Shown here: positions 45,828-56,617 of the stretch, piece by piece
Layout: the number at the start of each line of letters is the position of its first letter
Position numbering within the stretch: the first letter of the stretch is position 1
Source: Typha latifolia
Lineage: Eukaryota > Streptophyta > Magnoliopsida > Poales > Typhaceae
Length of the DNA: 64,000 bases
Assembly: GCA_019914945.1 (NCBI GenBank)
Contig: CM034100.1
Span: forward strand, 11,171,096-11,235,095
Direction: 5' to 3'
The notes under the pieces: generated by a model
Seen by the model: only the letters and a program-made list of their open reading frames with translations
Databases searched by the model: none
Told to the model about the DNA's origin: nothing
Made by a program: the position numbers and the translations under genes

Positions 45828-46395
45828 CCTGACCGACGCACGTGCCGAGCACGTGCGTCGGCCTGCCACCCCGCCACCCTCCCTCTTTCCTTTCTTCTTC
45901 TCTTTCCCTTCCTTGCCGTGCACGCCACCATTCCCCCATCTCCCTTATCCCTTCCTTCCCTCACCGTGACCTCTCTTCTTTCTTCTCTCTCCCTCCCTCG
46001 TGGTCGCCGATAGCCGCCGACTCGCCGACTCCCCCTCCAGTAAACCTCCTTCCTTTCTTCCCTTTCTCCTTCCCCCTCGGCCTCGTGCCGTGCCGGGACC
46101 CCTTGCCGCCGCCGCCCGCGCCGCGCGCCGCCTTGTGCCGTGCCGCCTCTCGCGCGCGCCGCCGCCTTGTGCCGTGCCGCCGCTGCTCGCGCTGCGCGCC
46201 GCCGCGCTGCGCGCCGCCGCTGTCCCGCGCTGCGCCGCGGCCGTGCCGTGCCGCCGTCGCCTCCGCGCCGCGCCGCCGCAGCCCACGCCTCTCCACCTCC
46301 CTTCGTCTCCTCCCTCGGTTGGGGAATACCAAGGGAGGGTGGGTGGGTGGGGGGAGGGGGTTTGTTAAACCCCCCGTGCCCTTCCCCTCCCCTTG

Positions 46396-46570
46396 GTGGG
46401 CTGCGGTATGACCGCAGCCCACCGAGCCCTTGGGTGGGCTGCGGTCAGACGCAGCCCACCGAGCCCTTGGTGGGCTGCGGTCAGACGCAGCCCACCAGCC
46501 CCCTTGGTGGGCCGTGGTTGGACCCAGCCCACTTCGGCCAAACTTGTGGGCTGCACCAATTGCGGCCCAC
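46396..46570 (+). repeat. Hairpin array in T 5' LTR (GTGGGCTGCG arms)
   Basis: Five successive inverted repeats. The best have arms GTGGGCTGCG and CGCAGCCCAC with a 6-7 base loop. Units are joined by CGAGCCCTTGG-like linkers, spaced 35-40 bases. Arms contain TGGGCT/AGCCCA, the plant Site II motif, so they may be paired protein-binding sites. Counterpart at 57332-57509. Confidence 0.88.
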
Positions 46571-47586
46571 CTTGGCCCTTTGCCTATTAGGTTAGGTTTG
46601 AGTCTACCTATTGCCTCTAGCCTAGCCCATATGGGTCCATTTGGACCCTATAACTCTGTTTACCATTTTCACCTAATTTGATTAGCCTGATCCTTAATTT
46701 TGGGATAATATAAGATTCCTAGGATACCCTTGACTCGTACCAAACATAAATGTGCTAATAAGATAATTAATTCTATTAGTTCGCTAATAACTTTACTTGC
46801 GTGAATTAATAGGATTGACACCGCGTGAGGAAGATTTTGGGATCCCGGACTAGCTGACGAGTTTTACCTTACCGTGGAGACCCCCTGTGCGAGTAGAGTT
46901 ATACAAATCTAGAATAACATGATACAAGAGGAAATGTCGGTATTAATGCATGCGTTGGTACTCCCTGTTATATCTTTTGCATATGTAGCTATTTATAAAC
47001 ATTCGTATAATATCATGAGAAAGATAATGTGTATGATAATGCTTTACATGTGTCATGTATGGTATACCGTTGCATAGATGTATGATTGCTGTGGATATGG
47101 ACTGTAATGATCATGATGACTATAACATGCTTTATACACGCATAAACACTGCACCACTTCCACCTATCCTTAGTAGTCGAATTCTGACTAGGCAGTACCC
47201 CTACTCACTCAGCCCAGGGTTAATGGCAGAGTGTATCATATATATCTATACTATTAGCGGCCTACACCTGAGGTCGGGAAGCCTGTGTGGCATTCAGGTA
47301 GTTATACTGCATAGTCAGGACTAGATTATAATGATAGAAGAATATGATTGTGAGGCGGGGATATAACTCTAGCGGCACCCGACGACGCAGGTTAGGGCGT
47401 TCGTTGATGAGCCGAGGGCTCGATTCTCCGCCGAGGGCGGTGATGATTTAGAGAGAGTGAGATATGGGCCGACGACCGGGGTCCCGAGTCCGATGGCCAC
47501 GAGACAACCGGTCACATGTAGTGTCGCCATACACGTGTAGGTGACATTACCGCTAGATGTGTATATATCCCCCCTCGATGTATGAG

Positions 47587-47721
47587 ATGATGGATGATTA
47601 TATGATGGATGATTATGTGATGGATGATTATATGATGGATGATTATATGATGGATGATTATGTGATGGATGATTATATGATGGATGATTATGTGATGGAT
47701 GATTATGTGATGGATGATTGT
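47587..47721 (+). repeat. 15-bp tandem repeat, nine copies, T 5' LTR
   Basis: Unit RTGATGGATGATTAT (R = A or G), nine copies with A/G variants. One frame reads repeated MMDDY/VMDDY inside a 65-codon open frame (47557-47754). I take that frame to be a by-product of the repeat. Same nine copies at 58531-58665. Confidence 0.95.
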
Positions 47722-48450
47722 GTCTTAAGAGTATTTACCCCGTGTGGTGAATAGCTCGGTGAGCGATGATGAGTATGATTATTGCTTTGGTAGACATGAG
47801 GTGACTAAACTGATATTTTATTGCTATGCATAACATGTAAACCTATGATTGAGATGTGTACGAATAAGAGATTGTCTCAAACTTTATATCTCGTGTGAAC
47901 CGATCATAATATGTTTGGTAAACTAGCATGTTCCAAGATAGTGATTGGTAATCTTTATCAACCGCATTGACTTAGTAAATTGTGGTAAGTCATTTTAAAT
48001 AAGCATGCCGTTATCGTTAGCAAATTTAGGCATACATTGGATATACACACCGTGATGTCATTATTTTAGATTGTATGAATCCTACTCGCCGGGCCGTAAG
48101 CTCACCCCTCGTGGCATATTATTTCAGAGCTAGGGGACGCAGGTGCGGGTAGCGAGGAGTAGCCGCTTCCTTTCTTTTTAGTACGTACGTAGTTGTATTA
48201 AGCCCCTGCGAGGGTATGATGATGACGTTGTATCTTCTTGGACTTTAACATAATATTTTGGATGTATATTTGGAAGGCTTGTTGTGGCCTGTGGAACTTG
48301 TATCCGGACTCCTTTAGTTGAGTTTTATGGTGAATTTATGTGGTTGTATGCCTTGTGAAATCCTTGTACTGACAGGTCATGTGATGTACCGCGTGGGAGG
48401 ATTTACCCACGCGGTTTACACGTGTATTTGGAGGTTAGGGTGTTTCAACT

Positions 48451-48463
48451 TGGTATCAGAGCC
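48451..48463 (+). other. Primer-binding site of element T
   Basis: TGGTATCAGAGCC, perfect tRNA-Met site, three bases after the LTR end. Confidence 0.9.
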
Positions 48464-48620
48464 TAGGTTCACCATAAATCTGGCAAGTCTTCCTATATAT
48501 CATCCAAATACATAGGAAATGAATAATAATAATGAATACTTAGGAGTAATGAATAGTATAGTCACTCACGACTTGCGCTACTTGTGAATTAAGAGCTAAA
48601 CTGCTTTGAACTTAGCAGGA

Positions 48621-49978
48621 ATGCCGCCTAGACGTGCTCGGTCTGTTCGTGCGACTGGTCGTGGACGGGCTCCAGCCCCGTCGACGAACCGCCGGCCGGG
48701 TACTTCAGCTAGCATTGAGGCTCGGGACGGCTTGTCGACAAGCAAGAGAGGCTCATCGAGGAGTTAGTGCGAGAGCGCACGGCAGCCATGTCTGGGATGC
48801 ACATACCTAGGGAGCCGCCAGGTCATTTTACTCCGGCTGAGCAGACTGGAGGTGGGTCCGCCTGGTCGCTCAACCGGTTCATGCAGCTTAGCCCCCCTTT
48901 GTTCAGCGGCACGACAGACCCCATGGAGGCTAATAGGTGGATGGTGGATGTACGGAAGATCCTGACTGCGTTTGAGTGCCCGGAGAGTCGTCAGGTGACC
49001 TTTGCCACCTTCCTTCTCCGTGGGGAGGCGGAAGAGTGGTGGAGAGCCACAGAGCGCCTGATGCCAGATCGCCTGGCTGGGGAGTACATCACTTGGAGGG
49101 CATTTTCGGACTCCTTCGACCAGAAATATTTCCCTGCATCCTTGCGTTTCGAGCTGACGAGGGAGTTTACCCAGTTGAGGCAGGGGGATATGACAGTGGC
49201 TCAGTATGAGGACAGATTCAATGCCTTGTCCTGCTTCTGCCCTAGAGTTATACCGGATGATACTGCTAGGGCTGACCAGTTCAAGATGGGCCTCCGAATC
49301 GAGATCCGCAAGCAGGTGAACATGGTGAAGAACCTGACATATGCAGAGCTGGTGGAGAGGGCTGGGATAGCAGAGAGGGACTTACTTGAGGAGCGCTCAC
49401 AGCATCAGGAGCGGGCAGTAAGTCGTACGAGCCGCTTTGATGGGCGTCCTCGTGGAGGCCATTCTGGTGGGACCTTCCTACGACCGAGGTGTCACCCTTA
49501 TGCGGGTGGCGCGGGATCTAGTGCCACCCCGAGTAGATCCAGCCCTCAGGGTTCAAGCGGGCCGAATAGGGCCCGACCTTCAGTTGGTGGCGGGAGGTCA
49601 GCAGCAGTCTTGAGCAGTGCGGGCAGTGGTGGTTTTGCACGGCCATCTACTCCTGAGGGTCGGGTTTGTTTTGCTTGCGGCAAGAGGGGTCACATATCCC
49701 GTGACTGCCTCGGGGCTCGCGTTACCTGCTTCCAGTGTGGAGAGTCCGGACATATCCGCACGCAGTGTCCCCTGTTAGGCAGAGCGCCAGCCACTCCTAC
49801 CACGCCTGCTATATCTGGAGCGTCGGGAGCCAGTACTGCCGCGAGTAGGGGTCGTGGGGGCGCGCGATCGGGACCTCCTAGCAGAGGGCGGGGCGGACGT
49901 ACCGGCCGAGTTTTTGCTATGACCCTGCGGGATGCCGAAGCATCCAATGACGTGGCCACAGGTAACCGAGTAAATTAA
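48621..49978 (+). pseudogene. Gag of element T, one frameshift near the start
   Basis: Begins MPPRRARSVRATGRGRAP at 48621. The frame breaks near 48735-48760 and continues open from the RERTAAMSG segment (48767 is a GTG) to TAA at 49976. The capsid domain spans about 48880-49400 (PMEANRWMVDVRKILTAFEC, then FFAQKYFP-type DQKYFPASLRFELTREF). Two zinc knuckles follow, CFACGKRGHISRDC (about 49669) and CFQCGESGHIRTQC (about 49729). The C-terminus is Arg/Gly-rich and ends VFAMTLRDAEASNDVATG-NRVN. The bases encoding ATG/TM may be a splice junction to pol. One indel apart from intact. Confidence 0.88.
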
Positions 49979-50110
49979 GTATGTTTTAAGTTTTACGTAT
50001 GTCCTATTCATACCTAATATTAGATCCTCCTTCCTAAGCATGTGCAAGTCTACCTATTGTGGAAAATGTGTTTCCTATTTTTTTGTTAAGGCTTACATAC
50101 GTAATGGCAG
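49962..50110 (+). other. Possible 149-nt intron between gag and pol of element T
   Basis: Begins GTAACCGAG after ...GGCCACAG and ends with a T-rich run (TTTCCTATTTTTTTG, about 50075) and TACGTAATGGCAG before GTACTATG. It is clearly more AT-rich than the sequence on either side and holds the gag stop at 49976. Joining 49961 to 50111 gives ...[19 protein letters not shown] in one frame, the continuous gag-pol reading usual in this lineage. 149 is not a multiple of three, so unspliced RNA would make Gag only. Confidence 0.6.
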
Positions 50111-52780
50111 GTACTATGATTTTATTTGCACACACTGCTAGGATTTTATTTGACCCCGGGGCCACCCATTCCTTTATTTCTACATCCTTCCTGGAAAATG
50201 TGGATGTAGCGCCGGGACCTCTTGTGGAACCCTTAGTCATAGCCACCCCACTTGGAGATTTCCTGGAAGTCCGCCATGTTTATCGCTCTTGCACCTTGAC
50301 TTTTGGCGAGTGGGACTTTAAGGCAGACCTCCTACCCCTCGAGATGCAGGGCTTTGACCTAATCCTGGGGATGGATTGGTTAGCCGCTTACCATGCCAGT
50401 ATCAACTGCTACAGCAAGGAGGTCATCTTGCAGCTTAATGATGGCATGGAGTGTCGATTGTGTAAGAATCGACAGGTGGACCGTTCACAGTTGGTGGCAA
50501 TCATGTCTATCGAGTCAGCTGGGACCCAAACCCTGACTGACTTACCAGTGGTGCAAGAGTTCCCATATGTTTTTCCTGAGGACATTCTGGGGCTTCCCCC
50601 AGACAGAGGAGTTGAGTTCATCATTGACCTGATCCCGGGGGCGGGACCAGTCTCCAAGGCACCCTACCGTATGGCTCCGAAGGAGATGGAAGAACTGAGA
50701 GAGCAGATTGATGACCTACTGAGTAGGGGACTTATCCGGCCTAGCTCATCTCCTTGGGGCGCTCTAGTCTTGTTTGTGAAGAAGAAGGATGGTACCCTCC
50801 GCCTTTGCATTGATTATCGGCAACTGAACCAGCTGACTGTGAAGAACAAGTACCCATTGCCTCGCATTGAGGACTTGTTTGACCAATTGCGTGGAGCTCG
50901 CGTCTTCTCGAAGATCGATCTGAGATCTGGGTATCATCAGTTGAGGATTAGGGAAGCGGATATCCCAAAAACCGCTTTCCGTACCCGGTACGGGCTGTAT
51001 GAGTTTTTGGTTATGCCTTTCGGCTTGACCAATGCACCAGCTATCTTTATGGACTTGATGAACCGAGTCTTCCGCCCTTTCTTGGATCGGTTCGTGGTGG
51101 TATTCATTGATGACATCTTGATTTACTCTGCCTCAGACCAGGAGCACGAAGAGCACCTTCGTTTGGTACTGCAAATGCTAAGGAGAGAAAAGTTATTTGC
51201 TAAGTTCTCCAAGTGTGATTTTTGGCTGGAGGAGGTGGTGTTCCTTGGGCATGTGGTCTCAAGAGAGGGCATCCGGGTTGATCAATCCAAGATCACTGCT
51301 GTTCTCAATTGGAGGCAACCGAGCACCGTCTCGGAGGTCCGTAGTTTCTTGGGTTTGGCCGGGTATTATCGGCGCTTTGTGGGAGGATTTTCGAAAATTG
51401 CCAGTCCCCTCACTAAGCTAACCCGAAAGGATCAGTGTTTTGAATGGACAGCTGATTGTGAGGAGAGCTTCCAAGAGCTGAAGAAGAGACTTACATCTGC
51501 ACCTGTCCTTGTAGTTCCTCGCAGTGGAGGAGGCTACCAGGTCTACTGTGATGCTTCATACTCAGGCTTGGGTTGTGTACTCATGCAGGAGGGCGGAGTT
51601 GTCGCTTATGCATCCAGGCAGCTCAAGAACCATGAGCGGAACTACCCTACCCACGACTTGGAGCTAGCAGCAGTAGTTTTCGCCCTGAAGATTTGGAGGC
51701 ATTATCTTTACGGGGAGAAGTGCGAGATCTTCACTGACCACAAGAGTTTGAAGTACCTATTCACCCAGAGGGAGCTGAACATGAGACAGCGCAGGTGGCT
51801 TGAGCTGGTGAATGATTATGACTGCACTATTAACTACCACCCTGGGAAGGCAAATGTAGTGGCGGATGCCTTGAGCAGAAAGTCGATGGGGAATTTGGCT
51901 AGTTTGATTACTCAGCAGCAGGACATCCTTCGAGAACTGCAGAAGATGGATGTGCACATCGTAGCCAAAGATGTGGGTACTGGACTGCTGGCCCAGTTAA
52001 CTGTGAGGCCGACTCTAGCGGAGAGGATCGAGTTGCACGCGTAAGACCCCGTTTCTTGCAAGTCCTCCGGCGGAGTTCGAGACTCAGGTAAAAAGGGTTT
52101 TTGCCTTGATGGAGCAGGAACCCTGAAGTTTGGAGATAGATTCTGTGTACCTGACGTGGGCGGACTCCGTCGGGAGATTTTAGAGGAAGCCCACCAGACA
52201 TCTTACAGTGTGCACCCTGGGGAGACGAAGATGTACCATGATGTTCGTAGATACTTTTGGTGGCCAGGATTGAAGAAAAGCATTGCAGAGTTTGTAGCTC
52301 GATGCTTTATTTGTCAGCAGGTCAAAATCGAACATCAGAGGCCGGCTGGGACACTCAGGCCATTACCTATTCCTGAGTGGAAATGGGAGCATATCACCAT
52401 GGACTTTGTGGTGGGTCTGCCGAAGACCTTGAAGAAAAAGGACTCTATATGGGTGATTGTGGATCGATTGACGAAGTCAGCTCACTTCCTCCCAGTCAGT
52501 ACCACTGATTCTATGGATCATCGAGCCACCTTGTTTCGGGATGAGATCTTTGCTCGCCATGGGGCACCAGTCTCCATTACCTCTGATCGTGACCCTAGGT
52601 TCACCTCTAGGCTGTGGCATCATTTTGCTAAGTCACTGGGTACCAAATTGCAATTTAGCACTGCCTATCATCCTCAGACTGACGGTCAGTCAGAGCGGAC
52701 GATTCAGACCTTGGAGGACATGCTACGTGCCTCAGTTGCAGACTTCGGACTCAGTTGGGACCGACACCTTCCCCTAATTG
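50111..52780 (+). pseudogene. Pol of element T: protease, RT, RNase H, integrase (cut)
   Basis: Read from the putative splice junction, or unspliced from ATG 50059. Protease: [11 protein letters not shown] (catalytic Asp at about 50152) and [45 protein letters not shown], catalytic [11 protein letters not shown] (about 51100). RNase [38 protein letters not shown] (to about 51885). One stop, TAA at 52042, interrupts an otherwise continuous frame. Integrase follows with the His/Cys finger (HQTSYSVHP... CFICQQVK), MDFVVGLP, SDRDPRF and the third catalytic residue in QTLEDML. It is cut after DRHLPLI by element C. About 230 residues of the usual C-terminus are missing before the chromodomain end at 56618. 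Nearly intact and recently active. Confidence 0.92.
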
Positions 52781-53499
52781 TGGTACGATCCTTCCTCGGC
52801 TATAGGCTCTGATACCAGCTTGATACGAACCCTCTTTTGGTGCTATGGCTCTGATACCAGATTGTTACGATCTTGCACGGAACTTTAAGATAAGATCCCG
52901 AAATATCCCGCCGTTGGATCACTGTGAAATTTTGATATGTTGTAGGCCCGGAAAAGAGCTTTCCAACGGATCTAGTTTCAGGCGAATCGGAGTTGGGGAT
53001 CTCGAGATATCGTTCGTTTAGTAGACGAACGTCAGGATACTCTGTTTTTGGATTCCGTGGATGAAGGCACGAAATCCTGGGTAATGGTGGATTGTGGAGG
53101 GCCGGTGTTGATGGGGTGGCACCGGTGTAAAAGTGATGGTGGAAGGGTTATGGATGATGGAAAGGTTAGGGATAGCGATGGATAAATTGGAAGAAGGGGG
53201 AGAAGAGGGCCACTCCTAAGGGACTAGGGTGATTGGCCTGTCGAGGGAGATTAGAAGCGGCGTCGCCGGGGAGATTGAGGGAACGGGAGCGAAGAAGACG
53301 AAGGAGGCAAGGCAAACTCAATTCTCAATAATCAATTCTAATTTTGGTTGCCCTACACATACTTTTATAGGCTAACCAACAACTCAATCTTATCCTAAAA
53401 CACAATCTTATCCTAAAACTCAATCTTATCCTAAAACTCAATCTTATCCTAAGGTAAATCCAAGCTCGAGACGACGTCGGTGAAGTCCGAATCGTATCA
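52781..53499 (-). mobile_element. 3' LTR of element C
   Basis: Plus-strand text TGGTACGATCC to GAATCGTATCA, 719 bp. It contains two relic primer-binding sites (about 52805-52817 and 52847-52859), four copies of the 18-bp U3 repeat (53384-53450), and a minus-strand TATA box near 53362-53371 (CCTATAAAAG). Followed inward by the purine tract (GAGGACAAGG on minus, about 53522-53531). Confidence 0.9.
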
Positions 53500-53526
53500 A
53501 TCCACCACGCTTCCGCAACCTTGTCC

Positions 53527-54696
53527 TCAAGGTTTGAAATTTGGGAAGCGATCTTTGCACCTTGACTCTAGCTCCTCCATGGTATTCAAGGCTCGGTAGT
53601 CGACGCAAAACCGCCAACTCCCGTCTTTCTTCCGAACCAGCAGCACCGGAGATGAGTAGGCACTTCTACTCGGTTGAATAATCCCTTGCTCGAGCATTTC
53701 CTCCACTAATTTACTGATCTCTTCCTTCTGGACATGCGGGTACCGATAGGGCCGAACATTTGCAGGTTCAGCCCCTGTAACGATCTGGATGCGATGGTCA
53801 TGGCGACGGTTCGGCGGCAGTCCTCGAGGTTCCTCGAAGAGATCCTGGAACTCATGCAGCAGCTCTTGCAAGTCAGCGGCTATTCTCCTTGGTGAGGGAT
53901 GTTCTGGTTCAGGAACAGCCATTTGCAATAGTAGAGCTCGGTCCCCTGCACTAGGAAAGCCTACAAGTGGTTGCAATGTTGGTCCTTGCCGCGGTTGATT
54001 TCCATCCAGCAGTACCTTTCTTCCATTCCTCCGAAAGGTCAGTGTGAGGTTTGAGAAATCAAATGTTACGGGCCCCAAGCTTTGAAGCCATTGGGTTCCC
54101 AAAACAATATCAGCTCCTCGCAAGGCCAATGGATAAAGATCCAATGTGAAACTTTGGCCTTGCACCTTCAATACCACACCTCCACAAATAAAATCTGCTC
54201 GCAAGGTGGTGCCATCTCCAATCGTCACATCGAACCCTTCCGTGGGTTCCGACTCGAGCCCAATCTTCCTAAGGAGCCTCTTGTCAATGAAGTTGTGGGT
54301 GGACCCGGTGTCAATCAAGATTCTCACTGTGGTCTTCTTGACTACTCCGTTCACCCGCAATGTCTTTGGCGCCGCCGTCCCCGAATAAGCGTGGAGGGAG
54401 ATTTCAGCTATCACGTCCTCCACGTTTTGCTCCTCAACTTCTTCTCCTCGATGTCCAGCCACATCTGCGCTTTCAGCTGCAAGCTCATCCTCCGCTTCCT
54501 CCAATCCATCGATGAGCATCACCGATCCCATCGGTTTAGCACAACGATGCCCTGGTACAAACTTCTCATCACAACGGAAGCATAAGCCCTTGGCTCTTCT
54601 TTCTTCTACTTGGGCAGGTGTGAGTGCTCGCCCCGGACCTCTAGGTGCGTACTTCACATCTTGGGATGGCTTCAAGGGTGCTCGAGGAGGTATCAA
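53527..54696 (-). pseudogene. Zinc knuckle, protease and RT start of element C
   Basis: An open frame of 389 residues: knuckle CFRCDEKFVPGHRC (residue 38 on), acidic linker, aspartic protease (ILIDTGSTHNFIDKRLL at about residue 126; ADIVLGTQWLQSLGP), then the RT N-terminus (IIQPSRSAYSSPVLLVRKKD, WRFCVDYRALN). After RALN the frame passes directly into TMEELESRCKDRFPNFKP and stops. That tail resembles the last residues of the integrase/chromodomain region of this family. The RT core, RNase H and integrase are deleted and the junction is in frame. Confidence 0.88.
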
Positions 54697-54788
54697 TGCC
54701 GTAGCAGCTCTTGGTACTCCGCTAGTGTTTCCTGCCGCTATGTTTGGTAGAGCTTGAGTGCGGCTTCCTTGGCTTGTCCAACTCGCTT

Positions 54789-55858
54789 TCAGTGTATCTT
54801 CATGGCTCTATGCTTGTCTTCCATAAGCACCGCATCTTGGAAGGCCTCCTTTAAGGTTCTAGGCCTTAAAGCCCTCACATCGGCTTGTATGTCACCCCGC
54901 AGCCCGGAGATGAAGGTGCTGCGAAGTTGCTGATCCGTCCATGGTGGATGACATCGGCTACTAATCCTCTCAAATTCTTCTTGGTATGATCCAACCGTGG
55001 TCTTCTGAACCGTCTTTGAGAGGAGAGCATCAAAGTCTTCATAGCCCGATACTCCAAATCGCCGTGTGATATCGGCGCAAAATTCAGCCCAAGTTTCGAT
55101 GGCCTCAATGGCATTGGCTGATCGAAACCAATGAAGCGCCGCATCCTCAAGGTGGAAGCTTGCAAGCGTCACCTTGTATTCTTCCGCCGTACCTTGGTAT
55201 GCAAAGAATTGCTCCGCCCTATACAACCAATCAATTGGATCGCCACCTTTGAACTTGGGGAATTCGAGACGCACGACTTGTCCACGAATGCCGTTGTCTC
55301 GTTCCAGATCATGCCCAACTCCTTGTCTAACCGGCGGAGGATGCACCATGAAGGGTTGATGATCCCTCCTTCGGTTTAGATCAACTCGCCGTGGTTCCGG
55401 ATCGTATCGGCCCGCCCATGGATCTTGATCTCCAATGTGGTCTCCATGGTGATTCGCTCGTCGGATGGGTTCACCGCAACTGGTCCTGGTGTAACCATCC
55501 TTGCTTGCCTCTGCCCATAGGGTGGTGGTAGCAGCGGCTCTTGTGGTTGCAAAGGCTGAACCGGTGAGGATTGATTTAAGGGGGTGGACTCGCGTCGTGG
55601 GGTCGATGGTGCCTTCCCGTTAGACATTGCTTCCCTTGGCGCCCGTAGTTCCCGCATCATCTCCATCATCATCTGGTGGTTGATGGCCATCTGCTCTGAA
55701 ATAGACCCCAACATGGATAGAACGCTAGGCTCTTCCGTATTCCGATTAGATCGGATGGTTCCGCGGGTGGAAGTCCCCGCAATCGTCTCTTCCTCCTCTA
55801 TTGGGAGAATCTCTTCTTCATCATCACGCCGTGCAGCCATGGATCTGGTGGTCGTCAT
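54789..55858 (-). pseudogene. Gag of element C, one internal frameshift
   Basis: Starts MTTTRSMAARRDDEEEILPI at 55858. The first frame runs 160 residues to 55376. A one-base shift near 55400 moves the reading to the frame at 55349-54789, which holds the capsid domain (VRLEFPKFKGGDPIDWLYRA, FHLEDAALHWFRSANAIEAI, STFISGLRGDIQADVRALRP). It ends EDKHRAMKIH and another frame change leads to the knuckle-protease frame. The N-terminal half contains a Met-rich coil (MAINHQMMMEMMRELRAP). Confidence 0.88.
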
Positions 55859-55883
55859 TGGAAGCGCTTGTCCGAGGAACGGT

Positions 55884-55896
55884 GGCTCTGATACCA
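55884..55896 (-). other. Working primer-binding site of element C
   Basis: Minus strand TGGTATCAGAGCC three bases inside the LTR end at 55900. Two further copies (55924-55936 and 55966-55978) are inside the LTR. Confidence 0.88.
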
Positions 55897-55899
55897 GAT

Positions 55900-56617
55900 T
55901 GGTACGATCCTTCCTCGGCTATAGGCTCTGATACCAGCTTGATACGAACCCTCTTTTGGTGCTATGGCTCTGATACCAGATTGTTACGATCTTGCACGGA
56001 ACTTTAAGATAAGATCCCGAAATATCCCGCCGTTGGATCACTGTGAAATTTTGATATGTTGTAGGTCCGGAAAAGAGCTTTCCAACGGATCTAGTTTCAG
56101 GCGAATCGGAGTTGGGGATCTCGAGATATCGTTCGTTTAGTAGACGAACGTCAGGATACTCTGTTTTTGGATTCCGTGGATGAAGGCACGAAATCCTGGG
56201 TAATGGTGGATTGTGGAGGGCCGGTGTTGATGGGGTGGCACCGGTGTAAAAGTGATGGTGGAAGGGTTATGGATGATGGAAAGGTTAGGGATAGCGATGG
56301 ATAAATTGGAAGAAGGGGGAGAAGAGGGCCACTCCTAAGGGACTAGGGTGATTGGCCTGTCGAGGGAGATTAGAAGCGGCGTCGCCGGGAGATTGAGGGA
56401 ACGGGAGCGAAGAAGACGAAGGAGGCAAGGCAAACTCAATTCTCAATAATCAATTCTAATTTTGGTTGCCCTACACATACTTTTATAGGCTAACCAACAA
56501 CTCAATCTTATCCTAAAACACAATCTTATCCTAAAACTCAATCTTATCCTAAAACTCAATCTTATCCTAAGGTAAATCCAAGCTCGAGACGACGTCGGTG
56601 AAGTCCGAATCGTATCA
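55900..56617 (-). mobile_element. 5' LTR of element C
   Basis: 718 bp, nearly identical to 52781-53499. On the minus strand its 3' end shows three rounds of an LTR-end/primer-site unit: GATCGTAACA-ATC-site, GTTCGTATCA-AGC-site, and GATCGTACCA-ATC-site, the last being the working junction. Confidence 0.9.

Larger units (their letters stand above)
45783..48447 (+). mobile_element. 5' LTR of element T (2665 bp)
   Basis: TGTAACACCCC, an A-run of about 27, a CT- and GC-rich part (45840-46320), a hairpin array (46396-46570), mixed sequence, a 15-bp tandem repeat (47587-47721), and the end GTTAGGGTGTTTCA. The many long open frames in 45700-46680 are products of GC-rich, simple sequence and are not genes. 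Confidence 0.93.
52781..56617 (-). mobile_element. Element C: young, internally deleted chromovirus
   Basis: Two LTRs (52781-53499 and 55900-56617) with, by eye, only about two differences between them (near 52946/56066, and one missing G near 53269/56388). Internal minus-strand gag, protease and the start of RT join directly to the last residues of the chromodomain. Both outer ends are intact, but the flanks (AATTG on the left, TGGAG on the right) do not form a TSD, and about 700 bp of host T pol is missing between them. Non-autonomous; it must have been mobilised in trans or shrunk soon after insertion. Confidence 0.88.

Noticed and set aside
45709..46681. Many open frames up to about 190 codons
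   Set aside because: GC-rich, proline- and arginine-rich low-complexity translation of the T LTR, open on both strands at once and repeated at 56680-57620 in the 3' LTR.
47557..47754. Repetitive acidic protein (MMDDY repeats) as a real gene
   Set aside because: Explained fully by a 15-bp tandem repeat. No start context, no homology known to me, and it lies inside an LTR.
55884..55978. tRNA-Met gene fragments
   Set aside because: Only the 13-base 3' end complement is present, each time next to an LTR end. These are primer-binding sites, not tRNA genes.
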